NCBI GenBank assembly: GCA_002391425.1
Contig: DGEZ01000055.1
Coordinates: 2,990-18,914, forward strand
Direction: 5' to 3'
DNA length: 15,925 bases
Source: Micrococcales bacterium UBA3913
GTDB lineage: Bacteria > Actinomycetota > Actinomycetes > Actinomycetales > Microbacteriaceae
The position numbers were made by a program, and so were the translations under genes. Shown here piece after piece: positions 1 to 6,680 of the stretch (positions are counted from its first letter, which is position 1; every line of letters begins with the position of its first letter). The notes under the pieces are model-generated. The model worked only from the letters and a program-made list of their open reading frames with translations, did not search any database and was not told the DNA's origin.

Positions 1-65
1 AGCAGGCTCAGCGCGGGCAACACCTCAGAATCGGGTACTGAGCTGAGTACCAATAGCTGTGCCAC
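1..65 (-). CDS. Winged-helix response regulator, GlnR-type (5' end only)
   Basis: Only the first 21 codons are in the window; the gene runs off the left edge. Reading leftward from a GTG at 65-63, the peptide starts VAQLLVLSSVPDSEVLPAL. This resembles the N-terminus of actinobacterial GlnR-like OmpR-family regulators, which open with a hydrophobic strand followed by a short stretch ending in EVLPAL. An AGGAG ribosome-binding site lies about five bases before the GTG, which supports this start. From memory, Mycobacterium tuberculosis keeps a GlnR gene (Rv0818) near the FABP-like gene Rv0813c, so the nitrobindin-like gene to the right fits. It is transcribed away from the 190-3915 block. The family call rests on a short peptide and on context; the DNA-binding domain is outside the window. 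Confidence 0.5.
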   Translation of the reverse strand, partial: MAQLLVLSSVPDSEVLPALSL

Positions 66-154
66 TACGACTCCTGTGTTCACGTACAGCCGCTGACGTC
101 ATGCCGTCCCCTGCGGATTCCGCTGGTCAATGGCCCCTATGTTAGTGCACTTCC

Positions 155-183
155 TGGGCATCGTCTGCCCTGCCACTTATGAT
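155..183 (+). promoter_or_regulatory. Predicted leaderless promoter for the small membrane peptide
   Basis: TATGAT (178-183) is a good -10 hexamer. TGGGCA (155-160) matches four of six bases of the -35 consensus with a 17-base spacer. Exactly six bases separate the -10 from the ATG at 190, so transcription would start at or next to the start codon. There is no Shine-Dalgarno sequence before this ATG, as expected for a leaderless mRNA. Confidence 0.45.
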
Positions 184-189
184 GGTGCC

Positions 190-303
190 ATGCCAGTCGT
201 TGTGTTGGAGATTTTTTTCGTGGCGCTGCTCATCGCAGCAAGCATCGCGATCGCGTTCGTATCTGCCGTTGTCCTGGTCAAGTTATTCAAAGGTCAGCGG
301 TAA
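190..303 (+). CDS. Small single-pass membrane protein (37 aa)
   Basis: A short frame opens with ATG at 190 and ends with TAA at 301-303. The peptide begins MPVVVLEIFFVALLIA, is hydrophobic from about residue 3 to 31, and ends in a basic tail KLFKGQR. This gives one transmembrane helix with the positive end predicted to face the cytoplasm. I do not recognise the family. The frame stays open to an ATG at 139 (54 aa), but 190 is preferred because a TATGAT -10 box sits six bases before it and neither ATG has a ribosome-binding site. The stop is five bases before the nitrobindin-like gene, which itself lacks a clear ribosome-binding site, so the two may be translationally coupled. No function can be assigned from sequence. 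Confidence 0.55.
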   Translation: MPVVVLEIFFVALLIAASIAIAFVSAVVLVKLFKGQR

Positions 304-308
304 GCGCC

Positions 309-914
309 ATGTTGGAGATTCCGGCGGATTTTCCCTCAGAGCTTGTCCCCCTGAGCTGGTTGGTGGGCTCATGGAAGGGGTCGGGGTGGGTGTCGTACGC
401 CACGGAGGAGGGCACTCTCGACGACTCCGCACGAGAGTACGAGTTCTCCCAAGACGTCTCTTTCACCGTCGAATCTTCCTCCGTTCTGCGTTACAACGCG
501 ATTTTTCACCGCCTGTCCGACGATTCGCCGGTGACGTCCGAGACGGGCTACTGGCGCATCGCCCGCCCAGCGCACAGCTTTGATGCGGGGCCGGGGCTCA
601 TCGCCGGTGTCGGGTCCTCCCCATTCACAACTGCGGAGAGCGTGGAAGGGCTGCGCAATGATGCGGGGTCCTTTGACATCGAGGCGGTGATCGCGCATCC
701 CGACGGAATCGCAGAGTTATACCTGGGGCGTGTGGATGGCCCCCGTATCGATCTGGTAACGGATGCTGTCCTACGTCCCGAAAATGCGCGGGACTATCGT
801 GCAGCGACCCGCATGTTCGGTTTGGTGGAGGGACATTTGCTCTGGGCCTGGGACGCTGCGGCACTGGGGGTGTCCCTGCGCTCGATGGCCTCGGCGAGGC
901 TTGCTCGTGTCTGA
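309..914 (+). CDS. Nitrobindin / FABP-like beta-barrel protein
   Basis: This 201-residue protein belongs to the nitrobindin (DUF1794, THAP4-like, bacterial FABP-like) family, small ten-stranded beta-barrels that in several members bind haem and react with nitric oxide or peroxynitrite. The family signature GxWxGxG is present as GSWKGSG at residues 20-26, SETGYWRI follows near residue 78, and the C-terminal strand reads LLWAWDAAALGV then SARLARV. No signal peptide is visible, so it should be cytosolic. At the place where haem-binding members have the axial His (a PLQxHLxA-like stretch), this protein has Met193 (codon 885-887). Haem binding is therefore uncertain and a different ligand is possible. 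Its last eight bases overlap the next gene (GTGTCTGA), and it follows the small membrane peptide by five bases, so the three genes probably form one operon. Confidence 0.85.
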   Translation: MLEIPADFPSELVPLSWLVGSWKGSGWVSYATEEGTLDDSAREYEFSQDVSFTVESSSVLRYNAIFHRLSDDSPVTSETGYWRIARPAHSFDAGPGLIAGVGSSPFTTAESVEGLRNDAGSFDIEAVIAHPDGIAELYLGRVDGPRIDLVTDAVLRPENARDYRAATRMFGLVEGHLLWAWDAAALGVSLRSMASARLARV

Positions 915-1968
915 CGCGGCTGTGGAGTTTGTCTCCAGCCCCTTCCGGGAAGGCCGTCTCTGGGAGCAGGGGCGTGCGTTCGCGCGGCTTCCGAAGTGGG
1001 GCACCCTCCAGGTGGACGGTCCGGATGCGGCGCGGTTCCTTGCCGCGTTGTGGTCTCAGCGTCTGGATGCGCTCGATGCCGGGGGGTCCGCGGAAGCGCT
1101 TCTCCTGGACGCGGCGGGGCACGTCGATGCCCAGGCGGCAGTGGTGCGCGAGTCAGATGCGCGCTTTCTGCTCATCGTGGAACCAGGACAAGCCGAGCGC
1201 ATCGGTGCCTGGTTGACCTCCATGCGTTTCCTCATGCAGGTCGACGTTTCCGATATTTCACACGATGTCGAGGTGCTGGCGGTGTCCGATCCGCGTCTGC
1301 CTCGGGTAGCCGACTCTCAGGTGCGGGCGTGGTGGCTGGACCCATGGCCGACGGTCGCAGACGGTGGCGCACAGTACTCGGGGGAGAACGCCGCGCGCGA
1401 CGAATACTTTTGCGCGCTCGCGATCGTGCTGCGTTCTTCCGTTGGGGAACTGTCTGAGCGCTGGACGAGTGCATATGGGCTCGACGTGGTGGGCTGGGCC
1501 GCTCCTGAGGCTGCACGCGTGGCGGCGTGGCGTCCGCGGTGGGGTGCTGAGGCGGATGCGCGCCTGCTGCCCCACGAAGTGGACTGGCTGCGCACCGCGG
1601 TGCACCTGGACAAGGGGTGTTATCGGGGCCAGGAGACGGTCGCGAAAGTGCACAATGTCGGGCATCCGCCGCGCCGTCTGGTCTTCCTCTCTCTCGACGG
1701 CATCACCGGCGAGCTCCCGGCCCGTGGTGACGGGGTCTGGTCTTCGGGTGCGCGGGTGGGATCAATCACGTCCGCGGTCCGGCACTGGGAGCAGGGCCCC
1801 ATCGCTCTGGCGTTGGTGAAGCGCTCAGTCCCGGTGGATGTTCTGCTGGATGTCGAGCACGGAGATTCCCACGTCACCGCTGCGCAACAAGTGATCGTGC
1901 CCCCGGATGCGGGCGGAATCGCACGGTCTGCTATCGACCAGCTGCGCGCTGCCCGGCGGGGGTCGTAA
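907..1968 (+). CDS. ygfZ: YgfZ/GcvT-family folate-binding protein
   Basis: This 353-residue protein is a YgfZ homologue, a GcvT-like folate-binding protein. In Escherichia coli YgfZ supports assembly or repair of some iron-sulfur enzymes and affects tRNA thiomethylation. The diagnostic motif KGCYRGQE is at residues 236-243 with the conserved Cys238. The N-terminal part (LPKWGTLQVDGPDAARFL) matches the first GcvT-like domain. The GTG at 907 is chosen because it overlaps the upstream stop by eight bases and because the frame open back to 763 lies entirely inside the nitrobindin gene and encodes nothing YgfZ-like. Pairing with a nitrobindin-like gene is common in actinobacteria, to my knowledge. 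The MshA-like gene follows two bases after the stop. Confidence 0.88.
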   Translation: MSDAAVEFVSSPFREGRLWEQGRAFARLPKWGTLQVDGPDAARFLAALWSQRLDALDAGGSAEALLLDAAGHVDAQAAVVRESDARFLLIVEPGQAERIGAWLTSMRFLMQVDVSDISHDVEVLAVSDPRLPRVADSQVRAWWLDPWPTVADGGAQYSGENAARDEYFCALAIVLRSSVGELSERWTSAYGLDVVGWAAPEAARVAAWRPRWGAEADARLLPHEVDWLRTAVHLDKGCYRGQETVAKVHNVGHPPRRLVFLSLDGITGELPARGDGVWSSGARVGSITSAVRHWEQGPIALALVKRSVPVDVLLDVEHGDSHVTAAQQVIVPPDAGGIARSAIDQLRAARRGS

Positions 1969-1970
1969 CG

Positions 1971-3155
1971 GTGCGAATCGCCTACGTAAGCGTGCATACC
2001 TCCCCTCTGGATGCGCCTGGGCACGGTGATGCCGGCGGTCTGAACGTATTCGTCGCGGAGACGGCGGCTGCGCTCGCTCGCGCCGGACACGAGGTTGATG
2101 TCTTCACGCGGGCGGTGAGCACGCGCGAGGTGGGCTCGGTCGAGGTTGCTCCGGGTCTGCGCGTGCACCGCATCATTGCAGGTCCGTGCCGTCCTCTCGA
2201 CAAGAACCAGCTGGTCGAGGTGGTCGATGAGTTCGCGATGAACCTGGCCGACTTCGGCCCCTATGACATTGTGTACAGCCACTATTGGATCTCTGGTCTG
2301 GCGGTGCTGCGATCCGAGTGGAGGATTCCCTGGGTGCACTCCTTCCACACCTTGGCGCGCATGAAGGCGGAGACGATTGCGACACCCGAGTCGGATGTCC
2401 GGGCCGATACGGAGCAGCGCATCTGTGATACGGCCAGCGCCGTGTGCTGCGTCAGTGAGGCCGAGGCTCATGCGTTGCGGACGCTGTACGGCGTCCCCGC
2501 AGCACGAATCCGCATCATCCACCCGTCTGTGGATGCGAGTGTGTTCCGGCGTCGTGGCCCGAAGGTGAAGCGACGTTGGCGACTGTGGAACCGCATCCCT
2601 CAGGACAGTGTCCTCGTGCTATCTGCTGGCAGGCTGCAACCGGCGAAGGGGCAGGACATCTTCGCGGAGGCGATTGCACGCACATCCACGGACAGCGGCA
2701 TCGTCGGGGTGGTGCTGGGTGACCCTCCTCCTGGGGACGAGGAGTTCGCGGAGGCGTTGCGCCGGCGAGCTCAGGAGCCGGACTTGGTGGGTCGGTTTGC
2801 GGTGCGTCCGGCTGTTTCGCGCCACGATTTTGCGTTGTGGCTGGCGATTGCCACCGTCGTGGCGATCCCGTCGCGGACGGAGTCGTTTGGGCTGGTGTCT
2901 CTGGAGGCTCAGGCCGCCGGGGTCCCGGTGGTTGCCCACGCGGTCGGCGGGCTTCCTGAAACCTTGCAGGACGGGGTCACCGGCGTGCTCGTCGACTCGG
3001 TGGACCCGGATGCCTGGGCGAGGGTGTTAGAGGATCTCGCCGAAAATTCGGTGCGCAGACGGCAGATGGGACGAGCTGCCCACACTTTTGCCCGCGAGTC
3101 TTCCTGGGATGATGTGGCAAAGGACTTGGCGGACTTCTTCTCATCGTTAGACTAA
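1971..3155 (+). CDS. mshA: MshA-like GT4 glycosyltransferase
   Basis: This 394-residue retaining glycosyltransferase has a GT-B fold (family GT4). The N-terminus carries the MshA hallmark HTSPLDAPGHGDAGGLNVF (residues 9-27), then SHYWISG and HTLA. The C-terminal nucleotide-sugar domain has SAGRLQPAKGQ and the motif ESFGLVSLEAQAAGVPVV with the catalytic-region Glu. MshA transfers N-acetylglucosamine from UDP-GlcNAc to inositol-3-phosphate, the first step of mycothiol synthesis. In M. tuberculosis mshA lies just upstream of gpm1-senX3-regX3, and that order is nearly kept here, which favours orthology. It is shorter than the mycobacterial protein because it lacks an N-terminal extension. No other mycothiol gene is in the window, so a related GT4 enzyme with another acceptor remains possible. 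The start is a GTG two bases after ygfZ, preceded by a G-rich stretch. Confidence 0.75.
   Translation: MRIAYVSVHTSPLDAPGHGDAGGLNVFVAETAAALARAGHEVDVFTRAVSTREVGSVEVAPGLRVHRIIAGPCRPLDKNQLVEVVDEFAMNLADFGPYDIVYSHYWISGLAVLRSEWRIPWVHSFHTLARMKAETIATPESDVRADTEQRICDTASAVCCVSEAEAHALRTLYGVPAARIRIIHPSVDASVFRRRGPKVKRRWRLWNRIPQDSVLVLSAGRLQPAKGQDIFAEAIARTSTDSGIVGVVLGDPPPGDEEFAEALRRRAQEPDLVGRFAVRPAVSRHDFALWLAIATVVAIPSRTESFGLVSLEAQAAGVPVVAHAVGGLPETLQDGVTGVLVDSVDPDAWARVLEDLAENSVRRRQMGRAAHTFARESSWDDVAKDLADFFSSLD
3126..3153 (+). promoter_or_regulatory. Predicted internal leaderless promoter for gpmA
   Basis: TTGGCG (3126-3131) matches four of six -35 bases. After a 16-base spacer comes TAGACT (3148-3153), and six bases later the ATG of gpmA. 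The whole promoter lies inside the last codons of the MshA-like gene. No Shine-Dalgarno sequence precedes the ATG. This would let gpmA be expressed independently of the upstream operon. Confidence 0.45.
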
Positions 3156-3159
3156 AGCC

Positions 3160-3915
3160 ATGACTACCGAACACACGCTGGTATTGCTGCGACACGGCAA
3201 CAGCGAATGGAACACGAAAAACCTGTTCACGGGCTGGGTAGACGTTGACCTTTCCGAGCAGGGCGTCAAGGAGGCGAGGTACGCTGGCGAGTTGCTGGCG
3301 AAGTCGGGCATTCAGCCAGACATCCTCTACACCTCTCGCCTGCTGCGCGCCATCAAGACGGCGAATATCGCCCTCGAGGTTGCCGGGATGCTGTGGCTCG
3401 ACGTCAAACGCTCGTGGCGGCTCAACGAGCGTCACTATGGCGCACTGCAGGGCAAAGACAAGGCACAGACCCTGGAACAGTACGGTCCGGAGCAGTTCAA
3501 GCTCTGGCGCCGTTCGTTTGATGTGCCGCCTCCTGCCATCGACCCCGATTCTCCCTATGCGCAGACGAATGACCCGCGTTATGCGGGACTCGGTGACGAA
3601 CTGCCTGCGTCAGAGTGCCTGAAAGATGTCATCGCGCGATTCCTGCCGTACTGGGAATCCGAGATCAAGCCGGACCTGGTCTCCGGTAAGACCGTGCTCA
3701 TCACAGCCCATGGCAACTCGCTGCGCGCACTGGTCAAGCACCTGGATGGGATCTCAGATACGGATATCGCAGGCCTGAACATCCCGACCGGCATCCCCCT
3801 GGTGTACAAGCTGGATGAGAACCTCAAGCCGATCGTCCCCGGTGGCGAGTACCTGGATCCCGAGGCTGCGGCCGCAGGTGCAGCGGCTGTTGCGGCTCAG
3901 GGGTTGAAGAAGTAG
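3160..3915 (+). CDS. gpmA: 2,3-bisphosphoglycerate-dependent phosphoglycerate mutase
   Basis: This 251-residue enzyme interconverts 3- and 2-phosphoglycerate in glycolysis and gluconeogenesis through a phosphohistidine. The signature LLRHGNSEWN carries Arg11 and the phospho-accepting His12. Arg63 (RLLRA), Glu90 (LNERHYG, the general acid/base) and the second His184 (TAHGNSLRA) are all present. The internal segment LFTGWVDVDLSEQG is typical of dPGM. The length matches the family, with an Ala-rich tail (AAAAGAAAVAAQ) at the C-terminus. It starts four bases after the MshA-like stop. It ends just before a strong hairpin that separates it from the convergent phoU. The order gpm then senX3-regX3 resembles that in mycobacteria, except that phoU is inserted here on the opposite strand. 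Confidence 0.97.
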   Translation: MTTEHTLVLLRHGNSEWNTKNLFTGWVDVDLSEQGVKEARYAGELLAKSGIQPDILYTSRLLRAIKTANIALEVAGMLWLDVKRSWRLNERHYGALQGKDKAQTLEQYGPEQFKLWRRSFDVPPPAIDPDSPYAQTNDPRYAGLGDELPASECLKDVIARFLPYWESEIKPDLVSGKTVLITAHGNSLRALVKHLDGISDTDIAGLNIPTGIPLVYKLDENLKPIVPGGEYLDPEAAAAGAAAVAAQGLKK

Positions 3916-3940
3916 GCACGACAGGTTTGCCGTATAAGTG

Positions 3941-3976
3941 CACTGTGGGCCCCGCGTTTTCGCGGGGCCCACAGTG
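3941..3976. terminator. Perfect 16-bp hairpin between convergent gpmA and phoU
   Basis: The arms 3941-3956 (CACTGTGGGCCCCGCG) and 3961-3976 are exact reverse complements with a TTTT loop. No run of T follows on either strand. It lies 25 bases after the gpmA stop and 38 bases after the phoU stop, so it probably works in both directions as a U-tract-poor terminator, a form common in high-GC Gram-positives. Confidence 0.8.
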
Positions 3977-4014
3977 GTTAACAACGTCTGGCCGGAATAC
4001 GCCGTTGCTTGGCC

Positions 4015-4662
4015 TCAAGCGTTCCAGTCGCCGGTGGCGAGGTACTCCATCTTTTCGCTGATGCGCACGGCGTGATCGGCGAAGCGCTCGAAGAATCGAT
4101 TTGCCAGGGTGATGTTCACGGTGTCCCGGCGTGAACCCTTCCAGTCGTCAGCGAGGGTGATCTCGAAAACGCGGGCGTGGATGCTATCCACAATGTCGTC
4201 GTCGTGAGCGATCCGCTGCGCGATGGCCACGTCCTCGGTCTCCAGGAGGCGGGTCACCTGCTCGGACAAGTCGACCACATTCTCCGTGAACTCCGCGAAA
4301 ATCTCATAGAGTTCCGTGGTCTCGCCCAGTCGGCCCTCGGGGTAATACGTGGCGATTCGTGCGATGTGCTTGGCCAGGTCCCCCATGCGTTCGAGATTCG
4401 CGCTGATGCGCAAGGCGCTGAGCACGACGCGCAGGTCGCGCGCCACTGGCTGCTGCTTGGCAAGAATCGTGATGAGCAGTTCATCGAGATCGGTGGTGAG
4501 AGAGTCGATCGCCTTGTCGTGCGTGATGACGCTCTCGGCCAAGGGAAGGTCGGCGTTGAGCAACGCGGACGTGGCACCTTGGATGGCATAGGTGACTTCT
4601 TTAGAGGTGGAGACCAAGAGGTCTTTGACCTGGCTCAGTTCTTGCTGGAATACTTCGCGCAC
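4015..4662 (-). CDS. phoU: Phosphate signalling protein PhoU
   Basis: PhoU couples the Pst phosphate importer to the SenX3/PhoR-type sensor kinase and represses the response when phosphate is plentiful. The protein has two repeated three-helix bundles, each with the metal-binding E-x3-D motif: ERMGDLAKHIA (Glu91, Asp95) and ERFADHAVRIS (Glu192, Asp196). The start is placed at GTG 4662-4660, giving VREVFQQELSQ and 215 residues, the usual PhoU length. A strong AGAGGA ribosome-binding site sits six bases before it. The frame is open further upstream to 4725, but those 21 acidic residues are not family-like. It is divergent from senX3-regX3, an arrangement also known in Streptomyces. No pst genes are in the window. 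Confidence 0.95.
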   Translation of the reverse strand: MREVFQQELSQVKDLLVSTSKEVTYAIQGATSALLNADLPLAESVITHDKAIDSLTTDLDELLITILAKQQPVARDLRVVLSALRISANLERMGDLAKHIARIATYYPEGRLGETTELYEIFAEFTENVVDLSEQVTRLLETEDVAIAQRIAHDDDIVDSIHARVFEITLADDWKGSRRDTVNITLANRFFERFADHAVRISEKMEYLATGDWNA

Positions 4663-4744
4663 GTGGTGTCCTCTACCCTCATCGTCAAGGTCGCTGCGGA
4701 CCGGGAAATTGTCCTCAGCATCCAAGCCTATGGTCGTTCTCTCA

Positions 4745-4762
4745 GGTGAACAACGGGTTACA
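4745..4762 (+). promoter_or_regulatory. Candidate PHO box (RegX3/PhoP site)
   Basis: Two imperfect direct repeats, GGTGAAC (4745-4751) and GGTTACA (4756-4762), start 11 bases apart, the spacing of PhoB/PhoP/RegX3 half-sites. The first half-site matches the actinobacterial GGTGAAC/GTTCACC element; the second agrees at only four of seven bases. It lies 82 bases upstream of the phoU start and 83 bases upstream of senX3, so autoregulation by RegX3 is plausible. This is inference from spacing and consensus. Confidence 0.35.
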
Positions 4763-4763
4763 C

Positions 4764-4782
4764 TCGCTCAAACATTGAGCGA
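4764..4782. promoter_or_regulatory. Perfect 8-bp dyad in the phoU-senX3 divergent region
   Basis: TCGCTCAA (4764-4771) and TTGAGCGA (4775-4782) are exact reverse complements around ACA. The dyad begins two bases after the candidate PHO box and sits between the two divergent start codons. It looks like an operator for a dimeric regulator. It is not followed by a T run, so a terminator is unlikely. The binding protein is unknown. Confidence 0.45.
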
Positions 4783-4832
4783 CCATCCCGGGCAGCGCAC
4801 CGCCGGTCGCCCCAGTCCACCACAGTGTGACC

Positions 4833-4838
4833 TAGTCT
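4833..4838 (+). promoter_or_regulatory. Predicted -10 box for a leaderless senX3 mRNA
   Basis: TAGTCT fits TANNNT and ends seven bases before the senX3 ATG at 4846. No ribosome-binding site precedes the ATG. No convincing -35 element is visible, which would fit an activated promoter. Confidence 0.4.
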
Positions 4839-4845
4839 ATGGCGT

Positions 4846-5955
4846 ATGGGTTTGTTTGTCGGTCTCCTCGTTGGGGTGACGATAGGTGCCCTCGGTGTCT
4901 GCGTCATTTCTTTCATGCGACGTCGACGTGAACTTCTGGCCAGCACTCGGAAGTCACTGATCGACTTCGTCCAGCGAACTCCGACCCCGGCTCTGCTGGT
5001 GGATGCCCACGGAGACCTGCTCGCGCAGTCGGAGACCGCAACAGAACTGGGCATCGATGAGAGCAGGGCCCGGCAGGATGTCGCCGTCGTCGCGGATACG
5101 GCGCTGGTAAACAATGACGTGGAACAGGTGGTCTCGAGCCTAGGGATCCCTGAGCATCCCGACGATGCCTTCTCCATCTGTGCGGTCCCGGTCGCCGGAG
5201 TGTTCGTTGTCGTACTCATCACCGATGGCCGCGAGTCGAAGCGATTGGCAAACGTGCGCACCGACTTCCTGCTCAACGTCAGCCACGAGATCAAGACCCC
5301 GGTTGCCGCGATCGGGTTGCTCTCTGAAGCTCTCGCCGCTGCTGCGGAGGACCCTGACGCGGTGCGCGGGTTTGCGGCCTCTCTCGGGCAGGAGGTGGCT
5401 CGGCTGGCACGAATGACACGGGATGTCATTGAACTCGGGCGCATCGAGGCGGGGGCGGTCGACACCCACCGGGATCGGTTCTGCTTGACCGACGCGGTGG
5501 GGGATGCTGTGGAGGAGAACGCGAATGCTGCGGCGAACAAACGCATCACGGTGTCCGTCGAGTCCGACCCGGACGCGATGGTGACCGCGGACCGGCGCAT
5601 GATCACGACCGCACTGTCGAATTTGGTGGAGAATGCCATTCAGTATTCCCGAGGCGGTACGCATGTGGATGTGCGCGTCTCGCACGGCAACGGCCGCGCC
5701 CGGGTGGCGGTGACGGATCAGGGTGTGGGGATCCGTCCAGAGAACGTGGACCGTGTCTTCGAACGGTTCTATCGAGAAGACCCCTCGCGTAGCCGTGAGG
5801 GGTCGGGGCTGGGGCTCAGCATCGTGAAGCATACGGCGAGCATCCACCAGGGTGCGGTATCCGTCGAGTCGCACCTGGGTATCGGCTCGACGTTTCATTT
5901 TGAGATCCCGAGCCGCACAGACAAAGTAAGAACAGAGGAGAGTGCACGTGGCTGA
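4846..5955 (+). CDS. senX3: Sensor histidine kinase SenX3 (PhoR-like)
   Basis: This 369-residue membrane kinase senses phosphate limitation, through PhoU and Pst, and phosphorylates RegX3. One transmembrane helix spans about residues 2-24 and is followed by RRRR. A PAS-like region (about 37-128) comes next. The H box FLLNVSHEIKTP carries the phosphorylated His147. The catalytic domain has the N box NLVENAIQYS (Asn263), G1 DQGVGI (Asp291), F box FERFYR and G2 GSGLGLSIVKH (from 319). All catalytic boxes are intact. The start is the ATG that places the transmembrane helix at the N-terminus and lies seven bases after a TAGTCT box. The stop overlaps regX3 by eight bases, so the pair is translationally coupled. 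There is essentially no extracytoplasmic sensor domain, as in SenX3/PhoR proteins that sense indirectly. Confidence 0.95.
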   Translation: MGLFVGLLVGVTIGALGVCVISFMRRRRELLASTRKSLIDFVQRTPTPALLVDAHGDLLAQSETATELGIDESRARQDVAVVADTALVNNDVEQVVSSLGIPEHPDDAFSICAVPVAGVFVVVLITDGRESKRLANVRTDFLLNVSHEIKTPVAAIGLLSEALAAAAEDPDAVRGFAASLGQEVARLARMTRDVIELGRIEAGAVDTHRDRFCLTDAVGDAVEENANAAANKRITVSVESDPDAMVTADRRMITTALSNLVENAIQYSRGGTHVDVRVSHGNGRARVAVTDQGVGIRPENVDRVFERFYREDPSRSREGSGLGLSIVKHTASIHQGAVSVESHLGIGSTFHFEIPSRTDKVRTEESARG

Positions 5956-6628
5956 GTCGATACTGGTGGTGGAGGATTCGGATGCGATCCGGCTTCCCCT
6001 GGTCTATCTCCTCCAGCAGGAGGGGTACGACGTGTCCCAGGCGGCGGATGGGCCCGAGGCTCTGCTGCGTTTCGGCAGCTCTGAGCCGGACCTGGTGCTC
6101 TTGGACCTCATGCTTCCTGGGTTGAGCGGCATAGAGGTATGCAAGGCGATTCGCCAGAAGTCTGAGATCCCGATCATCATGCTCACCGCGAAGGACACCG
6201 AGTCGGACATCATCGCCGGCCTGGAAGCGGGCGCGGATGACTACATGACGAAGCCGTATTCCAGCGGCGAGCTGAAGGCTCGAATTCGCGCAGTGCTTCG
6301 TCGGAAGCACGGGGAGAATCGGGAGCAGGATGTCATCACCGCCGGGAACATCGTCATCGACATCGACCGGCACGTGGTCACCGTGGATGGGGAGCCTGTG
6401 ACCATGCCCCTGAAGGAATTCGAGTTGCTGTCCTACCTGTCAGAGAACGCGGGCCGCGTCCTCACCCGTGGTCAACTCATTGACCGGGTCTGGGGCGAGA
6501 GCTACTTCGGGGACACAAAGACGCTGGATGTGCACATCAAGCGCGTACGCGCGAAGATCGAGCCGGACCCGAATAACCCCAGCAGGCTGGTGACGATCCG
6601 CGGTCTGGGGTACAAGCTCAACGACTGA
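5948..6628 (+). CDS. regX3: OmpR-family response regulator RegX3
   Basis: This 226-residue regulator activates phosphate-starvation genes after phosphorylation by SenX3. The receiver domain (1-115) has acidic Glu9/Asp10, the phospho-acceptor Asp53 (LVLLDLMLPG), Thr80 (IMLTAKD) and Lys102 (MTKPYS). The winged-helix DNA-binding domain (about 128-226) has LKEFELLSYLSENAGRVLTR and ends with VTIRGLGYKLND. The length matches mycobacterial RegX3 (227). The start is GTG 5948, giving VAESILVVEDSD, because the GAGGAG at 5935-5940 is seven bases before it; the upstream in-frame GTG at 5942 is only one base from that site. The first eight bases overlap the senX3 stop (GTGGCTGA). Confidence 0.96.
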   Translation: MAESILVVEDSDAIRLPLVYLLQQEGYDVSQAADGPEALLRFGSSEPDLVLLDLMLPGLSGIEVCKAIRQKSEIPIIMLTAKDTESDIIAGLEAGADDYMTKPYSSGELKARIRAVLRRKHGENREQDVITAGNIVIDIDRHVVTVDGEPVTMPLKEFELLSYLSENAGRVLTRGQLIDRVWGESYFGDTKTLDVHIKRVRAKIEPDPNNPSRLVTIRGLGYKLND

Positions 6629-6680
6629 CAAGTCGGGAATCGCCGTGCGTCGGGCACAGCCCCGCCTGGATGGAGTCCCG

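Noticed and set aside
34..51. GGTACT...AGTACC inverted repeat
   Set aside because: It lies in the coding start of the GlnR-like gene with only six-base arms and is explained by codon sequence.
94..101. TGACGTCA palindrome between the divergent genes at the left edge
   Set aside because: An eight-base palindrome alone is expected by chance, and flanking bases do not extend it.
763..906. N-terminal extension of YgfZ starting at 763
   Set aside because: It lies wholly within the nitrobindin gene in another frame, encodes no YgfZ-like sequence, and the GTG at 907 gives the proper N-terminus.
1620..2522. 300-codon open frame on the minus strand
   Set aside because: Antisense to ygfZ and the MshA-like gene; composition is typical of high-GC shadow frames, with no recognisable domain.
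4177..4749. 190-codon open frame antisense to phoU
   Set aside because: It mirrors PhoU codons, and PhoU is unambiguous on the minus strand.
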